Part shown: piece after piece, positions 42,528 through 51,247 of the stretch
How positions within the stretch are numbered: the first letter of the stretch is position 1
Layout: each line of letters opens with the position of its first letter
Assembly (NCBI GenBank): GCA_019637175.1
Contig: JAHBWD010000014.1
Span: forward strand, 1-64,000
Length of the DNA stretch: 64,000 nucleotides
Direction: 5' to 3'
DNA from: Labilithrix sp.
GTDB taxonomy: Bacteria > Myxococcota_A > Polyangia > Polyangiales > Polyangiaceae
Notes under the pieces: generated by a model
Told to the model about the DNA's origin: nothing
The model's database searches: none
What the model saw: the letters and a program-made list of their open reading frames with translations, nothing else
Program-made: the position numbers and the translations under genes

Positions 42528-43796
42528 TCAGCGCGCGGCGGCGAAGGCTTCGCAGACGTAGACGCTGCCGTCGGGGGCGCGCGCGACGCCGACGCCGACG
42601 TGCGTGTAGTCGTTGCGAAGGAGGTTGATGCGGTGCGACGGGCTCGCGTAGAGCGCGCGATGCGCGAGGCGGACGCTCGCGGCGCGGGCCACGTTCTCTC
42701 CCACCGCGCGCGCCGCCATCGACGCCTCGCCCTCGAAGCGCGCGCGGAAGTCTCCCTCGCCGACGTCGTGCGCGACCTCACGGCGATCGCGCATCTGCTC
42801 GGCGTGCGCGCGGGCGAGCGCCTCGAGGCGCGGCTCGCGCCGGAGCGGCGGCAAGCCTTCCATCGCGCGCACGGCGCCGAGCATCTTCACGAGCGCGTCG
42901 GCCTCGCGTCCTTCGTCGAGATCGGCCGCGGCGTCTTCGCCCGGCGCGATCGGATCTTCGCCCGGCGCCGTGGGCGCGACGTCGGCGAAGACGCGCGCCT
43001 CGAGGAGCGGTCGCGGCCCTTCGTCGAGGTCGCCGACGAGCTGGAGCGTGAAGGCGCCCGGTTGATCGAGCGTGAGCTTCGCGCGCGCGCGGCCCGTCGC
43101 GGCGTCGAGCGAGGTCGGGACGGTGCGCGGCGCGCCTCGCGGTCCGAGGATGACGAGCTTCGCGCTTCGCGCCGGGACGTGGAGCTTCGCTTCGAACGAG
43201 AGCCACTCTCCGGCGCGCGCGCGCGTCGCGAGCGGCGCCATGTCGGCGAGCGCCTCGACGGCGACGGCGACGAAGACCTCGCCGCCGTGCGGCGTGCCCA
43301 TGAGCGCGATCCCGCAGCGCGTGGGACGCCGCGCACCCTCGCGACCGCCGAACGCTTCGGAGGTGAGCCGTCGCTTGATCGGTACGTCGTCGAGCGGGGC
43401 GTGACCGCTCGCGAACACGACGCGCGGCCTCACGTGAGGCTCGCCCGCCGCCCGCATCTTTCCGCTCACCGCGTCGGGATCGACCCCGAGCCCGCGCGCG
43501 CGCGCGGCCGCGAGCTCGTGAGCGACGCGATCGAGCGCGCCGTCGCGCGTGCCGCACGCCTTCGCGAGCGATTCTTCGCGCGCGTCGCGCACTTCGCCTT
43601 CGGGGATCTCCCACGGCGACTTTGTCACCGGCGCCCACGCGTTCACGTCGGCTTCGTGATGCTCCTCCGCCGAGCTCGATCGCAGCGCGGACGGCGCGTC
43701 GAGCTGCCCCGCGGAGCCGGGAAACAGCTCCATCGGCGTGCAGCCGATCACGGCGCACACGATTCCGGTCAGCGGCGGCAGGAGCCGAGCAGTCAT
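42528..43796 (-). CDS. CAP-domain (SCP/PR-1-like) lipoprotein
   Basis: 422 residues with a lipobox at VIGC. Residues ~60-280 hold an uncharacterised beta-rich region. The last ~130 residues form a CAP domain, with the motifs LEALARAHAEQMRDRREVAHDVGEG, AARAVGENVARAASVRLAHRALYASPSHRINLLRNDYTHVGVGVA and DGSVYVCEAFA. The four usual CAP cavity residues (His, Glu, Glu, His) can be partly placed: the His in REVAHD, Glu in VGENVA and His in PSHRINL. CAP proteins bind lipids or act as secreted signals or toxins; which applies here is unknown. Confidence 0.85.
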   Translation of the reverse strand: MTARLLPPLTGIVCAVIGCTPMELFPGSAGQLDAPSALRSSSAEEHHEADVNAWAPVTKSPWEIPEGEVRDAREESLAKACGTRDGALDRVAHELAAARARGLGVDPDAVSGKMRAAGEPHVRPRVVFASGHAPLDDVPIKRRLTSEAFGGREGARRPTRCGIALMGTPHGGEVFVAVAVEALADMAPLATRARAGEWLSFEAKLHVPARSAKLVILGPRGAPRTVPTSLDAATGRARAKLTLDQPGAFTLQLVGDLDEGPRPLLEARVFADVAPTAPGEDPIAPGEDAAADLDEGREADALVKMLGAVRAMEGLPPLRREPRLEALARAHAEQMRDRREVAHDVGEGDFRARFEGEASMAARAVGENVARAASVRLAHRALYASPSHRINLLRNDYTHVGVGVARAPDGSVYVCEAFAAAR

Positions 43797-43845
43797 CCCC
43801 TCTACAAGCTAGCGCCAGACCGGCAGAGATCGAAGAGAACCGCGA

Positions 43846-43965
43846 TCACTCGCGCTTGGCACGACGGAGGTGCTTGCGCGCGTTTCGGTGTCCGAGTGCG
43901 AGCCCCACCCTCAGCCCGAGCAAAAACCCCGCGCCGACACCCAGCGCGATGAACAGCGCGGACAC
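43846..43965 (-). CDS. Small single-pass membrane protein (39 aa), predicted
   Basis: A GTG-started frame encodes MSALFIALGVGAGFLLGLRV and then GLALGHRNARKHLRRAKRE: one Gly-rich membrane helix and a strongly basic tail. It starts nine bases after the stop of the GltJ-like gene on the same strand, with GAGAAG five bases upstream of the start. The helix-plus-basic-tail layout and operon position support it being real, but without homology evidence it could be chance. Confidence 0.5.
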   Translation of the reverse strand: MSALFIALGVGAGFLLGLRVGLALGHRNARKHLRRAKRE

Positions 43966-43974
43966 GTGTGCTTC

Positions 43975-45723
43975 TCAGTTGATGGTGAAGCTCTTGCCGA
44001 CGCCGACCGGCGCGCCGCTGAACGCGGGTACGCGGGCGCCGCGGAACTTGCCGGCGATGCACCCGCCCACCGGCGTGCCGGGGAAGGGGCCACCATCGAC
44101 GACAGCGGACGAGACGGAGCCGTTCGGTGCGAACGTCACCTTCACGTGGCCGGTGCCGGTCGGACCGTCGGGCTTCTTGCACGACTGGACGTTGACGCCG
44201 CCGAGCGCCGCCGCGGCCGCGCCGCGATCGAACGGCGCAGTCGAGCCGCCGCCGCCCGTGTCTTTCGGAGCCTCGTTCGCCGGCTTGCCGGCGGCCGCGG
44301 CGAGCGCGGAGCCGAAGTCTTTCGGAGCCTCGGGCTTCGCGGGCGCCGCGGGCTCGGGCTTCGACGCCGGCTCCTTGGCCGCCACCGCGGTCGCGCCCGC
44401 GGGCTTGGTCGCGGCGCCGGTCGCCGGCTTGTTCGCCGCCGCCGACTGCCCGGTGCCTGGAGGAGGCGGCGTGTTGTCGGCCGTCGGCGTGGGAGGCGGC
44501 GTGACCGCGTCGGTCGGCGCGCCGGTGCCCGCAGGGTTGGGATCGTTCATGGCGAGCGCGCCCGTCATCGCGCCCGTCGGCACGCTCGACGTTCCGTTCG
44601 CGAGCGAGGTGTCGGCCGTCGGCACCGTCGGCCGCGTGAGAACGACCGCGACGACGATGCCGACCGCGATGAGCGCGGCGCCGGCGATGATCGCGACGAA
44701 GAGCATCTTGCTCGACTTGGCGCCCGCGCCGCCCATCACGCCGACGTCGGCGACCTCGAGCGGAGGAGGCGCGAGGATCGGAGCCGCGAGCGCCGCGCCG
44801 AACGCGCCGCCGCCGCTCAGGTTCATGATGTCGTCGACGCGCGCGTTCGTGTCCTTCTTGTCGTCGGCGCCCATCGTTTGGCTGAGCGCGCGGATGTCGA
44901 TGAGGCCCGAGCCGTCGGCCGTCGCCGTCGTGCGGTTCGCGGGCGCGTCACCCTTGCGCCCTTCGGTGAGCGCGGAGAGCGAGAAGAGAACGCTGCTCTC
45001 GTTGCGCTGGCCGGTGAGCTTCTGCTCCTCCAAGCCCGCGCCGCCGCCGCCCATCGCGGCGCTCGCGGCGGTCGCGGCGCTCGTCATCACGTCTTCTTCG
45101 CCGCCGGCGCGCTCGACGTTGCCGAAGAGATCGGCGCCTTGACCGCGTCCGCCGCCGCGACGCGCCGCCGGTGCGGGCGCGGCCTGCGCCGCTTCACCGT
45201 AGCCGTAGCCGTTGCCGTTCGAGCCGCCCGCGAACGGGCTGTCGACGGCGTTCGAAACTTCGCTCGCCGAGAAGAGCCCGGCGCCCGCGGCCGCCGGAGG
45301 CGGCACCGACTGCGGAGGCAGCGAGATGTCGTCGTGGTGCGACTCGCTCGGCGGTCGATGACCCCCGAGCTTGACCGATCCGTAGAGCTGCTCGATCTCG
45401 CGGAGCGGCAGCCAGTCGGCCATGCCGTCCTTCCAGCAGTACGTCTCGTCGTTGATCGTTCCGGCCCGATACTCCGCGCCGATCTCTTGCGCGGTCATCG
45501 TGCGCTGATCGCCGTCGGCCACGTTGACGGTCCACTGATCGTTGGAGCCGCCGGCGTAGTCGAAGACGTTCGTCTCTGCGTTGTCATCCGCCGGACGTGT
45601 CTCGTTCCCGTTGATCACGATCGTCGCGCTGCACTTCTTGCAGCGGATCTTGACGACCTTCCCCAGGACCTTCTCGTCCGCGATGGTGTACTTGGCCTGA
45701 CAGGATTGGCACTGGATCTTCAT
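43975..45723 (-). CDS. Zinc-ribbon/GYF/TonB-like membrane protein (GltJ/AgmX-like)
   Basis: 582 residues. ATG 45723 opens a zinc ribbon with two CxxC pairs (MKIQCQSCQAKYTI, KIRCKKCSATIVI). A GYF-2 domain follows at ~52-115 (TMTAQEIGAEYRAGTINDETYCWKDGMADWLPL). A long disordered segment leads to one membrane helix (~337-362, KMLFVAIIAGAALIAVGIVVAVVL). The periplasmic part is an Ala/Pro-rich linker and a TonB-C-like domain (~510-582, VQSCKKPDGPTGTGHVKVTFAPNGSVSSAVVD). This architecture is that of AgmX/GltJ, the Myxococcus gliding-complex protein, but myxobacteria carry many paralogues and no other glt genes are adjacent. Confidence 0.85.
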   Translation of the reverse strand: MKIQCQSCQAKYTIADEKVLGKVVKIRCKKCSATIVINGNETRPADDNAETNVFDYAGGSNDQWTVNVADGDQRTMTAQEIGAEYRAGTINDETYCWKDGMADWLPLREIEQLYGSVKLGGHRPPSESHHDDISLPPQSVPPPAAAGAGLFSASEVSNAVDSPFAGGSNGNGYGYGEAAQAAPAPAARRGGGRGQGADLFGNVERAGGEEDVMTSAATAASAAMGGGGAGLEEQKLTGQRNESSVLFSLSALTEGRKGDAPANRTTATADGSGLIDIRALSQTMGADDKKDTNARVDDIMNLSGGGAFGAALAAPILAPPPLEVADVGVMGGAGAKSSKMLFVAIIAGAALIAVGIVVAVVLTRPTVPTADTSLANGTSSVPTGAMTGALAMNDPNPAGTGAPTDAVTPPPTPTADNTPPPPGTGQSAAANKPATGAATKPAGATAVAAKEPASKPEPAAPAKPEAPKDFGSALAAAAGKPANEAPKDTGGGGSTAPFDRGAAAAALGGVNVQSCKKPDGPTGTGHVKVTFAPNGSVSSAVVDGGPFPGTPVGGCIAGKFRGARVPAFSGAPVGVGKSFTIN

Positions 45724-45781
45724 CGCGGGTCCTTCGCGGTGCGTTTGCTCGCGAAAATCTGCGAGTTTTGACTGCATGGTG

Positions 45782-45811
45782 AGTATAGCGGGGCCCGATC
45801 GACGCGATCAA
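45782..45811 (-). promoter_or_regulatory. Candidate promoter of the GltJ-like gene
   Basis: TTGATC (45806-45811) and TATACT (45782-45787) are 18 bases apart on the minus strand, leaving an mRNA leader of about 50 bases before ATG 45723. The -10 matches five of six consensus bases. Confidence 0.4.
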
Positions 45812-45968
45812 GCTAGCCCTGGGATTTCGACGCGCCGAACCTCACGCTGTTTGGAACTATCTGGTGGGCCGTCGGGCGAACGATCTCGAGGCCCCCGACA
45901 CGCGCGCTGACAGCGCTTTGACCACCCCTGCTCAGGTTTACCTCCGCGTGCGGCGTGCGACCGGAGAT

Positions 45969-47393
45969 TCAGTTCAGTAAGACGAGCTGAGTCCCGTCCT
46001 TTCCACAGAAATCCGCGGTTCCGTCGAAGCGGTCGCCGCACGTGGGACATATCTTGCCGCGCTTGGGCTTCGAGAGGGTGGCCGGGTGGGGCAGCGAGGC
46101 TGCGGCCTTCGCCGCCTCTTCGGCGCGCTGCCGCTGGGCCGCCCGCGCAGCGGCGGCCTCGGCGACCTTGGCGTTGCGGTGGGCGACACTCTCTTCGTGC
46201 GCGCGCATCTGCGCGGCGTGCTCGGCTTCGCGCTCGGCGCGCCTCGAGAGCACCTCGGCGACCTTCGCCTCGTGCCGCTCTTCGGCCTCGCGCTCGAGCG
46301 TCTTGGCCTTGCGCGAGCGGCGCGCGAGGATCGTCGCGACGACGCCGAGCAAGACGAGCACCGCGCCGACGATCGCGACGAAGGTGTAGCGCCGCGTCTT
46401 CGCGCGATCTTCGACGCGGCTCTCGCCGGCGCCGAGCGATCCGATCGTCGCGACCGCCGCCACGTCGGTCTCGCCCGCGGCGTTGAGGTCGGACTTCGCG
46501 AGCAGCTCGTCGTACCGCGCGGGGGACGTGACCTCGATCGTGACGCGCGCGTCTTTGTCGGCCGCGGTGGCGACGATCTCGACGGTGCCCTCGCGGACGT
46601 CGCCGCCGATCTTCACGAGGCCGGTCTTGGCGTCGACGGTCACGCCGGCGGGCGCGCCCGGCGCGAGCTTCCACGTCGTCGGCGTCTTCGTCGCGCAGCC
46701 CTTCGCGTCGAGCACGAGCGGCCGGAACTGGAACGACTCGCCCGTCCGCAGGAGCTTCTTCGAGGGGCGCACCTCGAGGCGTGAAGGATCGCCCGGCGAC
46801 TCGCACGCCGGAGGCTTGGGATCGCTCCGCGGCGGCTCCTTCACCGTCGGCGCCGGCGGCGGCGCCGCGCTCACGGCGGGCTTTTCGTCCTGGATCAGGC
46901 TGTAGCTCCGCGTGCGCTTGACGTCGGCCACGCAGCGGCCCGACTCGATCACGACCTCGTAGCGGCCGGTCTCGATCACGTCGATGTGAGTGTCGGTCGT
47001 CGCCACCACCAACGTATTGAGGATCGCCTGGCGCGGATCGTTCGCCGGCGTGGTGCAACGGGTGCGCCACGTCTTGCCGTTCGCGTCGCGCGAGTGGGCC
47101 ACGCGGGCGAGCGTCGGCATCTGGTCGTAGCACTGGTTCGAGCGGTAGACGCGGCCTCCGCCGACGAACGCGAGCTCGTCGCCCTCCATGCGGATCGCGA
47201 TGATCTCGCCGCCGCCGGTCGCGGCCGACTGGGGAGTCGGCCCGCAGCCGTTGGGGAGCCACTGCTGGACGGTGAAGTCTTCGCGGAGGGCGCTCTGCCG
47301 CCAGCGGCCGTCGAGCTGCAGATCGGCGCTCGCGGGGGCAGACCACGCGAGCGCGGCGAAGGCGAGGGCGAACGGACGGAGCAGACGAGGCAT
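45969..47393 (-). CDS. Periplasmic Ig-like protein with membrane helix, coiled coil and C-terminal zinc ribbon
   Basis: About 474 residues; ATG 47393 is preferred over a GTG five codons upstream. A signal peptide (FALAFAALAWSAPASA) exports the N-terminal half, a beta-rich domain with several cysteines and then a BIG2-like Ig domain (~200-290, SRLEVRPSKKLLRTGESFQF.. TWKLAPGAPAGVTVDAKTGLVKI). One membrane helix (~335-358, YTFVAIVGAVLVLLGVVATIL) is followed by a charged Ala/Glu/Arg coiled coil (~365-435). The C-terminus is a cytoplasmic zinc ribbon (CPTCGDRFDGTADFCGKDG). It is the mirror of the neighbouring GltJ-like protein. The role is unknown; it may link envelope and cytosol. Confidence 0.78.
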   Translation of the reverse strand: MPRLLRPFALAFAALAWSAPASADLQLDGRWRQSALREDFTVQQWLPNGCGPTPQSAATGGGEIIAIRMEGDELAFVGGGRVYRSNQCYDQMPTLARVAHSRDANGKTWRTRCTTPANDPRQAILNTLVVATTDTHIDVIETGRYEVVIESGRCVADVKRTRSYSLIQDEKPAVSAAPPPAPTVKEPPRSDPKPPACESPGDPSRLEVRPSKKLLRTGESFQFRPLVLDAKGCATKTPTTWKLAPGAPAGVTVDAKTGLVKIGGDVREGTVEIVATAADKDARVTIEVTSPARYDELLAKSDLNAAGETDVAAVATIGSLGAGESRVEDRAKTRRYTFVAIVGAVLVLLGVVATILARRSRKAKTLEREAEERHEAKVAEVLSRRAEREAEHAAQMRAHEESVAHRNAKVAEAAAARAAQRQRAEEAAKAAASLPHPATLSKPKRGKICPTCGDRFDGTADFCGKDGTQLVLLN

Positions 47394-47469
47394 CCGCGGT
47401 ATCCGCACGCCAGTGTAGATCGCGCCCGGATTTTCGCAGCGGAATGTTTGATTGTGTTACCGTCGCAGC

Positions 47470-49434
47470 GTGAGCGTGTGGAAAGGCAACGCCGGGCTCG
47501 GCGCTGTGAGGAACGTTCTCGTCGGCCTCATTTTCCTCGTCGGATTGACGCTGGGCGCGCGCCCTGCGCAAGCCCAGCCGACGGAGAACGCGATCGTCGA
47601 CGGCAACGGTAGCGGCATCGACACCCACCTGTTCCGGCCTGCGCTGGACTCGAAGGGGTTCTTCCACACCAACGGCTCCGACATCCTCGGCAAGAACGAC
47701 ATCAGCTTCGGCCTGGTCATCGACTACGGCCGCGAGCTCCTTCGCGTGCGCGGGATCGGTCAAGAGGGCAACCAGCTCATCGACCACTCCTTCCAGGGGA
47801 CGTTCTCGTTCAACTACGGCATCGCGAACCTGCTCGTCGTCGGTCTCACCATGCCGGTGAACCTGATGAGCGGCACGGCGCAGGTCGATCGCGCGACGCC
47901 GCCGAACGCGGTCTTGCCCGGGCAGTGGTTCCTCAATCAGTTCGACTCCCAGACCGTCGGCTTCCTCGCCCTCCACGCGAAGCTCCGCCTCCTGCGCGTC
48001 GAGCGAGGCTTCGGGCTCGCCGTCTCGACGCAGGTGGGCGTTCCCATCTCCGACGCGCCGAGGAACGCGGGCGCCGATCCGAGCGTCTGGTTCTGGCCGC
48101 AGATCATCGCCGAGAAGCGCTTCGGATCGACGGGGCAGCTCAAGATCGGCGCGAACGTGGGCTTCCGCGCGCACTCGCCGAGCGACACGACGTTCAATCT
48201 CCGTGACGGCGTCGTTCGCGACGGGCAGCGCCTGACGTACGGCGCGGGCGTCGCGTATCGCGTCCTCGAGGCCGTCGACCTCGTCGCCGACACCTACGCC
48301 ACCTTCCTCCTCGCCGACGGCGCAGACGGCAAGGTCAAGCCCTCGAACGAGGTCGTCGGCGGCCTCAAGATCTTCGTCGAGCGCAACAGCTTCCTCATGA
48401 TCGGCGCCGGCCCGCGCTACACCTCGGGCTTCGAGGCGGCGAACTTCCGCGGGTTCATCGGCTTCGTCTTCGAGCCCTCGATCGGCGATCGCGACGGCGA
48501 CGGGATCAAAGACGACGTCGACAAGTGCCCCGATCAGCCGGAAGACTTCGACGGCTTCCAAGACGAAGACGGCTGCCCCGATCCCGACAACGACAACGAC
48601 GGCATCCTCGACAAGGACGACCGCTGCCCGAACGAGCCGGAAGATCGCGACGGCGATCAAGACGAAGACGGCTGCCCCGAGGGCTCCGACGGCGATCGCG
48701 ACGGCGACGGCATCATCGACTCGAAAGACAAGTGCCCCGACGATCCGGAAGACAAAGACGGCTTCCAGGATCAAGACGGCTGCCCCGATCCCGACAACGA
48801 CAAAGACGGCATCCCGGACAAGAAGGACCTCTGTCCGAACGATCCGGAAGACAAGGACGGCTTCGAAGACGCCGACGGCTGCCCCGATCCCGACAACGAC
48901 AAGGATCAGATCCCCGACGTCGTCGACAAGTGTCCGAACGAGCCCGAGACCTACAACGGCTTCCAAGACGAAGACGGCTGCCCCGACAAGGGCAACGTCA
49001 TCATCGACGACAAGAACATCGTCATCCTCAAGAAGATCAAGTTCAAGACGGCGTCGGCGGAGATCCTCCCCGAGTCGAACGAGATCCTCGACGCGGTAGC
49101 GACGACGATCATCCACCACCCCGAGTTCACGCTCATCGAGATCGCCGGGCACGCCGACGAGCGCGCCTCCGACGAGTACAACCTGCGCCTCACGCAGGAT
49201 CGCGTGAACAGCGTCATGAACGCGCTCATCCAGCGGAAGGTCCCGCGCGACCACCTCCGCAGCAAGGGCTACGGCGAGTTCTGCCCCGAGGATCCGGGCC
49301 ACAACGAAGAGGCCTGGGAGAAGAACCGCCGCGTCGAGTTCAAGATCGTCAAGACGAAGGACGGCCCGACGGGCGTCGAGCTCGGCTGCGCCAACGCCAC
49401 GTCGAAGGGCGTCAAGCCCGACCCGGTTCCGTAG
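47470..49434 (+). CDS. OmpA-family outer-membrane protein with TSP3 repeats (second copy)
   Basis: About 654 residues; a GTG at 47470 or 47476 starts the signal peptide that ends at AQA. A beta-barrel-like domain spans ~35-335. Five thrombospondin type-3 units follow at ~340-510 (DRDGDGIKDDVDKCPDQPED and four variants ending EDGCPD), an acidic calcium-binding rod. The OmpA domain lies at ~515-630, with FTLIEIAGHADERASDEYN, LTQDRVNSVMNAL and KNRRVEFKI; GHTD is GHAD here. It shares the layout of the OmpA gene at 40119 but has more repeats and an extra C-terminal tail. It is divergent from the zinc-ribbon protein gene. Confidence 0.9.
   Translation: MSVWKGNAGLGAVRNVLVGLIFLVGLTLGARPAQAQPTENAIVDGNGSGIDTHLFRPALDSKGFFHTNGSDILGKNDISFGLVIDYGRELLRVRGIGQEGNQLIDHSFQGTFSFNYGIANLLVVGLTMPVNLMSGTAQVDRATPPNAVLPGQWFLNQFDSQTVGFLALHAKLRLLRVERGFGLAVSTQVGVPISDAPRNAGADPSVWFWPQIIAEKRFGSTGQLKIGANVGFRAHSPSDTTFNLRDGVVRDGQRLTYGAGVAYRVLEAVDLVADTYATFLLADGADGKVKPSNEVVGGLKIFVERNSFLMIGAGPRYTSGFEAANFRGFIGFVFEPSIGDRDGDGIKDDVDKCPDQPEDFDGFQDEDGCPDPDNDNDGILDKDDRCPNEPEDRDGDQDEDGCPEGSDGDRDGDGIIDSKDKCPDDPEDKDGFQDQDGCPDPDNDKDGIPDKKDLCPNDPEDKDGFEDADGCPDPDNDKDQIPDVVDKCPNEPETYNGFQDEDGCPDKGNVIIDDKNIVILKKIKFKTASAEILPESNEILDAVATTIIHHPEFTLIEIAGHADERASDEYNLRLTQDRVNSVMNALIQRKVPRDHLRSKGYGEFCPEDPGHNEEAWEKNRRVEFKIVKTKDGPTGVELGCANATSKGVKPDPVP
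48487..48990 (+). repeat. DNA encoding five TSP3 calcium-binding units
   Basis: Repeated GACGGCnnC/GACGAAGACGGCTGCCCCGA blocks encode the Asp-rich TSP3 array of the OmpA gene. Near-identical units may allow copy-number change by recombination; the OmpA gene at 40119 has only three. Confidence 0.7.
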
Positions 49435-49451
49435 AGCGCTAGAGCGCTCTA
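49432..49451. terminator. Possible bidirectional hairpin between convergent genes
   Basis: TAGAGCGCT and AGCGCTCTA form a nine-base inverted repeat separated by two bases, including the OmpA stop codon. It lies between the convergent OmpA and 49480 genes. There is no clear U-run on either side, so efficiency is doubtful. Confidence 0.4.
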
Positions 49452-49479
49452 CTTCCTTTCGCGTGGGTGCTCGCGCGGG

Positions 49480-50322
49480 TCAGAACGCGACGCCCGCGGG
49501 GGTCAGCTTGGGTTTGCCGATGACCCTGCCGGAGTCGGTCGAGACCTCGGTGCCGCTGCTCGCGATGCCCCAGATGCCGAACGCCATGGCGACGACGCCG
49601 ACGCCGATGCTCACGAAGCCGACGGTGCGGAAGGTCTGCGCGCGGTTCTTGTCGTCCTCGAAGTCTCCGGCGAAGCCGCCGGTGTAGCGCGGGCTCTGCG
49701 GATCGGGCTCGACGATCGATCCGACCGCGACCAACGTCCCGCCGAGGACGAGGCCGAGGATGCCCGTGTAGAGCCCGGTGAGGCCCCACGCCCGCGCGGT
49801 CGCCGAGCCCGCGTCGACGTGCAGCTTCACCGGCGCGCCGCCCTCGCTCGGGATGTGGAACTTGTCGGAAGGCGTGACGCCGTCGCCGGCGACGACGTAC
49901 GTGCCGTTGGGATCGTACGCGGCCGTGCACGGCGCGGTGCAGACCGGCTCGTAGTGCTCGAACGCGATCGCGACCGCGCGCGCGCCGGCGTAGCCGTAGC
50001 CCGTCCCCGTCGAGACGAGCTTCTGGAGCACCGTGCCGTCCTTGTTGCTGTTCAACTCGACTGTGCCCTGCGCGGGCGGCGCGGGCGGCGCGGGCCGCTG
50101 CGCGTCCGAGCGGATCGCCGCCCACGGGATCACGCGGATCTCGCCGGTCGCGAGCTTGATCGTCACGTGATCGCCGATGATGCGCTCGACGAGCTCGCCG
50201 CGCATCGACGAGCCGTCGGTCAGCACGACCTCGATCGTCGCGTCTGCGCGCGCGAGCGCCGGCACGGAGACGATCGAGAAGAACAACGCCGCCGAGAGCG
50301 CCCCGAGCCGACTACGCGACAT
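49480..50322 (-). CDS. Secreted/membrane protein with two late membrane helices
   Basis: 280 residues. The signal peptide is ALSAALFFSIVSVPALARA. A short N-terminal domain with IEVVLTDGSSMRGELVERIIGDHVTIKLATGEIRVIPW (~25-75) resembles an Sm-like fold often found in myxobacterial exported proteins. A Pro/Ala linker, a PEGA-like beta segment (~105-180) with two cysteines, and two hydrophobic helices (LYTGILGLVLGGTLVAVGSIV and FVSIGVGVVAMAFGIWGIASS) follow. The function is unknown. The start overlaps the end of the HTTM gene by 11 bases, so it is the third gene of that operon. Confidence 0.7.
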   Translation of the reverse strand: MSRSRLGALSAALFFSIVSVPALARADATIEVVLTDGSSMRGELVERIIGDHVTIKLATGEIRVIPWAAIRSDAQRPAPPAPPAQGTVELNSNKDGTVLQKLVSTGTGYGYAGARAVAIAFEHYEPVCTAPCTAAYDPNGTYVVAGDGVTPSDKFHIPSEGGAPVKLHVDAGSATARAWGLTGLYTGILGLVLGGTLVAVGSIVEPDPQSPRYTGGFAGDFEDDKNRAQTFRTVGFVSIGVGVVAMAFGIWGIASSGTEVSTDSGRVIGKPKLTPAGVAF

Positions 50323-51247
50323 GCCGAGAGTGTCGCACAGCTCGGCGCCGGATCGCCTTGCGCAATTTCGTGAGCCACGGCTCGGGCATGTAAGCGCCGG
50401 CGAGGAGCGTCGCCATGAGGAGCGCGAACCAGCGGACCGGGCCGAACATCAGGCCGATCATCGCGTGCATGGAGATCGCCCACAAGAACGCCGCCGTGCG
50501 CGAACGCTTCCAGAGAAACCAGATCGGCGCGAACGTCTCGAAGATCAACGTGAAGGCTTGAAGGAGCGTCCACGCCGGCGCGGGCAGCAGGTTCGCGAGC
50601 GCGACGGTGACCGACGTCTGATACGTGTCGTGGAGGTGCGTCCAGAGGACGTGCGAGTGCTTCAGCCAATCGCCCTTCGCCTTCGCGATGCCCGACGCGC
50701 AGTAGATGGTCGGCAAGAGGAGCTGGAAGAAGCGGACCGATCCCGACGTGATCGTCTTCGGCAGCTTCACGCGCGGATCGCGGCGCCGGGCGAGCCACGC
50801 GTCGACGCTCCACCGCGCGCCGCACGGGCTCGCGGCGAGCGCGATCGCGACGACCGGCGCCATCTTGCTCACGCTGAACGCCGCGAGGCGATCGGAGAGC
50901 GCCACGTACGCGGTCACGATCGCGAAGATCCCGGCCGCCCAGCGCGGCTTCCAGCCGATCGCGACGGCGAGCCCCGACGCGACGAGCACGCCGGCGACGA
51001 TCCACGCCGTCGTGCTCGAGAGCGACGCGAGGTAGAGCGGCTGGCGATAGTCGGACCGGCCGAGATCGGGGACGCGGAAGCCTGCGTCGCCGAGCCACTC
51101 GTCGGCGTGCGCGACGCGGCTCGACATGAAGCCGAGGATCGCGAGCGGCGCGCCGATGCGCACGAGCTCGAGGCGCAGGAAAGGGACGGGCGCGTCGAGC
51201 CACGCGAGGAACATGTCGCCGACGAAGCGATGCGCGCTCGGCTTCAC
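50312..51247 (-). CDS. HTTM-domain membrane protein (vitamin K-dependent carboxylase-like)
   Basis: About 311 residues with seven or eight membrane helices, starting at GTG 51247 that overlaps the preceding gene's stop (GTGA). The N-terminal LDAPVPFLRLELVRIGAPLAILGFM and the core QLLLPTIYCASGIAKAKGDWLKHSHVLWTHLHDTY match the horizontally-transferred transmembrane (HTTM) domain related to gamma-glutamyl carboxylase. A carboxylase activity is not shown; bacterial members are mostly unknown. It sits between two envelope protein genes in one operon. Confidence 0.82.
   Translation of the reverse strand: MKPSAHRFVGDMFLAWLDAPVPFLRLELVRIGAPLAILGFMSSRVAHADEWLGDAGFRVPDLGRSDYRQPLYLASLSSTTAWIVAGVLVASGLAVAIGWKPRWAAGIFAIVTAYVALSDRLAAFSVSKMAPVVAIALAASPCGARWSVDAWLARRRDPRVKLPKTITSGSVRFFQLLLPTIYCASGIAKAKGDWLKHSHVLWTHLHDTYQTSVTVALANLLPAPAWTLLQAFTLIFETFAPIWFLWKRSRTAAFLWAISMHAMIGLMFGPVRWFALLMATLLAGAYMPEPWLTKLRKAIRRRAVRHSRHVA

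Noticed and set aside
45860-45968. 22-codon frame with a purine-rich leader in the 245-bp gap
   Set aside because: Too short, no hydrophobic or domain pattern; the gap shows only a possible promoter for the GltJ-like gene.
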